Below are positions 60,375 to 64,000 of a DNA stretch of 64,000 nucleotides, one piece after another. A program made the position numbers and the translations under genes. Source of the stretch: Myxococcales bacterium (GTDB taxonomy: Bacteria; Myxococcota_A; Polyangia; Haliangiales; Haliangiaceae); assembly GCA_016794525.1 (NCBI GenBank), contig JAEUJY010000106.1, forward strand, positions 28,165 to 92,164, given 5' to 3'. The first letter of the stretch is position 1. Each line of letters starts with the position of its first letter. The notes beneath the pieces were generated by a model. It worked only from the letters and a program-made list of their open reading frames with translations. It had not been told where the DNA came from and searched no databases.

Positions 60375-61430
60375 ATGTCTGAGCTGCACTACGACGCCGA
60401 CGGCGAACCGGCCAAGCTGCCGGCCGCCGCCGAAGAGTTCCGCGTCCGGCGGTTCCGCAAGCCGGGCGAGCGCGGGGCGTGCGAGATCGTCCACGGCGCC
60501 GACGGTGCGCCGTTGTACGTCGCCGTCGACACCACCTACAACGAGTTCCGGACGCTGGTCGACGGTGTCGCCGGCCGCTACCGGCTCGATCCGGTCGATG
60601 GCGCCCGCGCGGTGTGCAAGGACGCCGTGCCCATGTACGTGACGATCGATCCCGCGCGCCGCAACAGTGGCGGGCAGGGCGACGAGCCGAGCGGCATGGT
60701 GCGCGAGCTGATGCGCGCCAACGTCGAGATGATGCGGGCCAACGTCGAGATGACCAAGCACGTCACCGAGCGCCTGGCCGGCATCATGTCCGCGACCTCG
60801 GAGATCCTGCGGGCCGCCGACGGCGCCAACCTGCCGCGCCGCGAGCCGCTGCCGCCGCTGCCGCTCGCCGAGGTCGACGACCAGGACGACGAGGACGACG
60901 AGGACGACGACGATCAGGACCCCGTCAACCCGCTGGCCATCGCGCTCGCGCGCTTGCTCGAGCAAGCCACGCCGATGCTCGGCGCGTACATGGCCGACCG
61001 CATGGCGCGCGAGCGCCGCGCCCAGGCCGCCGCCGCGGCGCCCGCTGCGAGCTCGGCCGCGCCGCCCCCCGCCGCCGCCCCGGCCCCCGAGCCGGCCGCC
61101 GCCCCAGCCACCCCAGCACCCGCGGCCGCTGCCGTGCCGCCCGCCGCCCCCGCGGCCCCGCCGACCGACGCCCCCGCCTCCGACCTCCGCAACGCCGCGC
61201 CCGCGCCGCCGGCCGCGCCGACGCCGGAGCAGATCCAGCACCTGTTCGCCGTCCGCGCGAAGCTGACCGATGCCGAGCAGCGCGTCGTGATGGCGGCCAT
61301 CCCCCGCATGGACCCGACCGCGCGCGCCGAGTGGATGACCACGGTGTGCGCGCTGTCGGTCGACGACGCCGCCGAGCTGGTGCGCTCGATGATGCCGCCC
61401 CTCCGCACCAAGAAAGAGCCCGTGTCGTGA
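60375..61430 (+). CDS. Unknown protein with acidic linker and Ala/Pro-rich region
   Basis: This 351-residue protein starts at ATG 60375 with AGGAGG six bases upstream. Residues 1-95 form a small globular domain (EEFRVRRFRKPGERGACEIVHG, APLYVAVDTTYNEFRTLVDG, YVTIDPARR). A helix (MVRELMRANVEMMRANVEMTKHVTERLAGIM) follows, then a run of Asp and Glu near 165-180, a helix PLAIALARLLEQATPMLGAYMADRM, a long Ala/Pro linker and a C-terminal helical module. No family is recognised. The layout of short domains joined by low-complexity linkers is common in structural or phage-like proteins. Confidence 0.65.
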   Translation: MSELHYDADGEPAKLPAAAEEFRVRRFRKPGERGACEIVHGADGAPLYVAVDTTYNEFRTLVDGVAGRYRLDPVDGARAVCKDAVPMYVTIDPARRNSGGQGDEPSGMVRELMRANVEMMRANVEMTKHVTERLAGIMSATSEILRAADGANLPRREPLPPLPLAEVDDQDDEDDEDDDDQDPVNPLAIALARLLEQATPMLGAYMADRMARERRAQAAAAAPAASSAAPPPAAAPAPEPAAAPATPAPAAAAVPPAAPAAPPTDAPASDLRNAAPAPPAAPTPEQIQHLFAVRAKLTDAEQRVVMAAIPRMDPTARAEWMTTVCALSVDDAAELVRSMMPPLRTKKEPVS

Positions 61431-62485
61431 TCGCTACCCCCGAGAATGACCACGCGTGCCTCGACGCTATCACCGACGAGATCGCCGGCCGGCTGCGCGA
61501 GCGTGACCCGGCGATCGTCGCCATCGCCGAGGCGCACCCGACCACCGACGCGCTGGCGCAGTGGCTGCGCTCGCTGCCCCAGCGCGACGACGATGGCACG
61601 CCGCACGACGGCCCCAAGGTCGACGCCTGCGATCCGCCCCAGCGTCTGCGGCTGCCGGCCGCCGATCCCAACTGCGTCGAGCGCGCCGCGACCTACCTCG
61701 CCGCCGCCGAGCTGATCGACCCGGCCCCGGTGCGCGCCCTGGCCACGACGAACACGCCGGGCGGACTGCACACCTACCCGGTCGAGGACGGTCGCCCGGT
61801 CGTGCTCGACCCCCAGATCAGCCGCAACGCCCTGGCCGCGCGCCGGTTCCATGACCACCGCGCCCGCAACGGCAACGCGCCGGTCGAGCTGACCCCACGC
61901 GAGCTGATCGCCTGGCTCGCCGACCTCGCGCTCGAGCCGGCCGCGCGCTTCGACCGGGGCGCCGAGCGCGTGGCTCGCGGCCACCGCGCGCTGTGCCTGG
62001 TGCTCGATGGCCGGCCGCTGTGCGTGGTCGACCTGCGCGACGTCGCGTTCGTGCTGGCGCTCGCCGATCGCGAGGCGCGGCAGTGGGGACCGCTCGGCCC
62101 GCGCATGGTGGCCACCGCCGCCCGTGCGGTCGATCAGCTCGACCAGGCCGCGGCCAGTCGGCAGCCCGCGCCACTGGCCACGGCGCGCAACGTGCCCGTC
62201 CCCGAGCTGCGCGTCGGTGACACCCGCATCCGCCCCGACATGAAGATCCTCGGCGCCCTCGGCCGCATCGGCGGTCGCCTCGGCTACGCCGCCGGCGTCG
62301 AGGCGCTGCGCATCAAGCTCGCCGGCCTGGGCGTCGGCGGGCCGGTGCTGAACACGCTCGAGCGCGAGCTGCAGCGCGAAGGCCTGTCGCTCGGCCCGCT
62401 GGCCAGGCCGCCCGCGGTGCTCGGCTCGCTGTCGGCAATGACGCCCGAGGCGCTCGCCGGCCGCTACCTCGCCACCAAGCTCTGA
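61427..62485 (+). CDS. Unknown protein
   Basis: This 352-residue protein starts at a GTG that overlaps the previous stop (GTGA), so the two genes are coupled. It is mainly helical with short hydrophobic strands (HRALCLVLDGRPLCVVDLRDVAFVLALAD). The C-terminal part contains LGRIGGRLGYAAGVEALRIKLAGLGVGG, a Gly-rich helix pair. No transmembrane segment, signal peptide or catalytic motif is seen. I do not recognise it. Confidence 0.6.
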   Translation: MIATPENDHACLDAITDEIAGRLRERDPAIVAIAEAHPTTDALAQWLRSLPQRDDDGTPHDGPKVDACDPPQRLRLPAADPNCVERAATYLAAAELIDPAPVRALATTNTPGGLHTYPVEDGRPVVLDPQISRNALAARRFHDHRARNGNAPVELTPRELIAWLADLALEPAARFDRGAERVARGHRALCLVLDGRPLCVVDLRDVAFVLALADREARQWGPLGPRMVATAARAVDQLDQAAASRQPAPLATARNVPVPELRVGDTRIRPDMKILGALGRIGGRLGYAAGVEALRIKLAGLGVGGPVLNTLERELQREGLSLGPLARPPAVLGSLSAMTPEALAGRYLATKL

Positions 62486-62614
62486 CTGACGGCGCCGGCC
62501 ACCGCCGCGCCGACACGACACCGCGCCGCGCATCCGCGCGCGCACCATCACCGCCCCACGGCGCCGACGCGCCGGGCGAACGGCCGCGATCCGTCCGGCC
62601 GCAAGGAGACCGCC

Positions 62615-63247
62615 ATGTCCGAGATCAACCCGCCCACCCCGAACGACACGACCACCCAGCCAACGAAGCCCGCCACCGCCGCGCGCAAGCGCAGCCGCAA
62701 GCCCAAGGCGAAGACCGCGCGCGCCGCGCCGCTCACGCCGCCCTGGTTGGAGGGCGGCATCGACTACGACCCGGCGCTGGTGGCCATCGAGGAGCTGATC
62801 GACTGGGCCTTCGGCGTGGCCGCCGCCAGCGTCGCCGACGCGCCGGCCGACGTGCGTCGGGTGCGCAACGCGCGCCGCTACGCGCTCGCGTCGATCCACG
62901 GCAAGGCCGACCCGCGGTCGGTCGACGATGTCGTGTTCGCCGCGGGCCTGCTGGCGCGCGTCCTCGACGCCGACCTGGGCCTCGGGCTCGGCGACATCGT
63001 GACCGTGCTCGAGCAGATGGGGCTGCCGGCCGACGACGTGCCGAGCCCGCCGCGCCGCCCGCCCGGTCGCCGCCAGGCACGCGCCGCGTCGGCGCCGATC
63101 GATCTGACCGCGGTGCTCGACGCGGTCGCGGCGATCCAGTCGCTGGCGCCGATCGTGCCCTTGCGTCCGCGCGGCGCGCGCGTGCCCGCGGCCCCGGCCG
63201 CGACGTGCGCGGCGTGCCCCGCGCGCGGCTTCCGCGTCGCCGCGTAG
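62615..63247 (+). CDS. Unknown protein with basic N-terminus
   Basis: This 210-residue protein has an AAGGAGA ribosome site. Residues 20-37 are Lys/Arg-rich (RKRSRKPKAKTAR) and probably bind nucleic acid or membranes. A helical middle follows (DPALVAIEELIDWAFGVAAAS, SVDDVVFAAGLLARVLDADLGLGL) and a basic tail ends with CAACPARGF, a possible two-Cys metal site. It is not recognised. It lies 129 bases after the previous gene, with a stretch lacking features between. Confidence 0.6.
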   Translation: MSEINPPTPNDTTTQPTKPATAARKRSRKPKAKTARAAPLTPPWLEGGIDYDPALVAIEELIDWAFGVAAASVADAPADVRRVRNARRYALASIHGKADPRSVDDVVFAAGLLARVLDADLGLGLGDIVTVLEQMGLPADDVPSPPRRPPGRRQARAASAPIDLTAVLDAVAAIQSLAPIVPLRPRGARVPAAPAATCAACPARGFRVAA

Positions 63248-63297
63248 GCGCGCACGCCACCCGTCACCCACCCAAGCCACCACCCGGAGGAACCGTC

Positions 63298-63852
63298 ATG
63301 GCCAAGCACAAGCCCAAGAAGCACAAGCACCGCAACAGCGCAGGCGCCAGCGCCGCGCCGGCCCCGCGTCGGCGCGCGAGCATCCGCCGCGGCGATCCGC
63401 CCGACCCCTGGACGATCGTGGCCGCCGCCGCCGGCGGCGCCGGGAGCGCGCTGCTCTCGGGGCTGGCGGTGAACCAGCAGATCGTCAGCCCCGAGGGCGC
63501 GGCGCTCCTGATGATCGGCGCCGGCGGCGCCACGGCGTACCTCGCTGACGGCAACGCGCGGATCGTCGGTCACTCGATGGCGTCGGCCGGCGCAGGCCAG
63601 CTCGCGCTGGCGATGATGGGCCGTCGGGCGATGACCAAGGGTGCGGCCCCGACGCCGGCGCCGGCCCCCGCGAGCTCGCCGGCGCTGCCGGCCGCGCCCC
63701 GCCTGGCCAACGCGCCCCACGGCGGCGGCCACGTGATCGACGTGTTCCGCGACGCCGCCCAGCAGCTCGAGCTGATCGACGAAGACGAGGCGCGCATGGG
63801 GATGCGCGACGCGGCGCCCGAGTTCTACGACCTCGCCGACCAGGCCGCGTAG
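63298..63852 (+). CDS. Small two-helix membrane protein with Lys/His-rich start
   Basis: This 184-residue protein begins MAKHKPKKHKHRN, strongly basic, and then has two hydrophobic segments (TIVAAAAGGAGSALLSGLAV and GAALLMIGAGGATAYLA). A third, weaker one may exist (SMASAGAGQLALAMMG). After a Pro/Ala linker an acidic amphipathic C-terminus (QQLELIDEDEARMG) closes the protein. Small Gly/Ala-rich membrane proteins with basic starts occur in membrane-containing phages and conjugative elements. That comparison is only by type. Confidence 0.6.
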   Translation: MAKHKPKKHKHRNSAGASAAPAPRRRASIRRGDPPDPWTIVAAAAGGAGSALLSGLAVNQQIVSPEGAALLMIGAGGATAYLADGNARIVGHSMASAGAGQLALAMMGRRAMTKGAAPTPAPAPASSPALPAAPRLANAPHGGGHVIDVFRDAAQQLELIDEDEARMGMRDAAPEFYDLADQAA

Positions 63853-63927
63853 CGCGGCTCCGACTTCGGATCAGTGTCTGGCGTCGCGCGAGCGATCACG
63901 ACGGTCACACAGCGAAAGGCAACGACC

Positions 63928-64000
63928 ATGGCGAACGAATACAGCGTGATCTACCTCGACGACGAGCGGAACGCGGGCCGGCCGGTGCTGGTCGACAACC
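63928..64000 (+). CDS. Start of an unknown gene, cut by window end
   Basis: An ATG at 63928, with GAAAGG 12 bases upstream, opens a frame that continues to the end of the window (MANEYSVIYLDDERNAGRP). Same orientation and similar spacing to the preceding genes suggest it belongs to the same row. A relative of the shared CAGTGTC element lies about 57 bases upstream. Too little is present to name it. Confidence 0.5.
   Translation, partial: MANEYSVIYLDDERNAGRPVLVDN

Overview
This window is very GC-rich and almost entirely coding, with short gaps, many four-base start/stop overlaps and frequent GTG starts. Eukaryote-like Ser/Thr kinases fused to sensor domains, ECF sigma factors next to kinases, DUF4215-type Cys-rich repeats, many lipoproteins with myxobacterial flavour and polysaccharide-degrading enzymes all point to a Myxococcota chromosome, perhaps of the Polyangia/Haliangiales type. 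That placement is inferred from gene content and composition. No rRNA, complete tRNA, CRISPR array, transposase or integrase was found.

Left part (1-36 kb) looks like host chromosome. It opens with the end of an arsenic operon: partial arsJ, arsN2-like acetyltransferase, arsM and a SigZ-type sigma factor. A leftward operon follows, with a CBM21-like protein, a PHP phosphoesterase, and a fusion of a GH13 amylase-type enzyme to a radical SAM/SPASM-like enzyme. Next come two lipoproteins for polysaccharide breakdown (heparinase II/III-like and GH-A-like). After them is an ArsR-controlled operon (ArsR, AHSA1/SRPBCC, VOC lipoprotein, DUF1801) with a clear promoter/operator. An ECF sigma factor then lies divergent from a kinase/beta-propeller receptor. 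The rest is secreted, membrane and lipoproteins, including a 1331-residue surface protein with 282-bp tandem DNA repeats, and several housekeeping-type enzymes (metallophosphoesterase, APH-like kinase, RNase Z-like MBL protein, RibD-like reductase). A frameshifted lipoprotein sits near 35 kb.

Middle part (about 36.3-59.9 kb) looks like an acquired defence island. Composition is more mixed, and parts (53-56 kb especially) are clearly less GC-rich. Its left edge carries a terminator hairpin preceded by 12 bases matching the 3' end of a tRNA-Met-like gene, as expected for an integration border. All genes are leftward. An AbiEii-like nucleotidyltransferase pair is followed, reading upstream, by a long operon: hsdR-hsdM-hsdS, a PD-(D/E)XK protein, an EVE-like/nuclease protein, two small unknowns, a protein carrying two complete SF1 helicases (UPF1-like plus UvrD-like), and a NucS-like nuclease with an EVE-like domain. 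This is a type I restriction-modification system with several added nucleic-acid-processing parts. A PIN-domain protein, a sigma-like/kinase pair and a methyltransferase-GNAT-GCS2-ligase trio follow.

Right part (60-64 kb) returns to high GC. After a 90-bp tandem duplication comes a tight rightward row of unrecognised genes with Lys/Arg-rich termini, an acidic linker protein and a small two-helix membrane protein. This may be an integrated virus or plasmid-like element continuing past the window.
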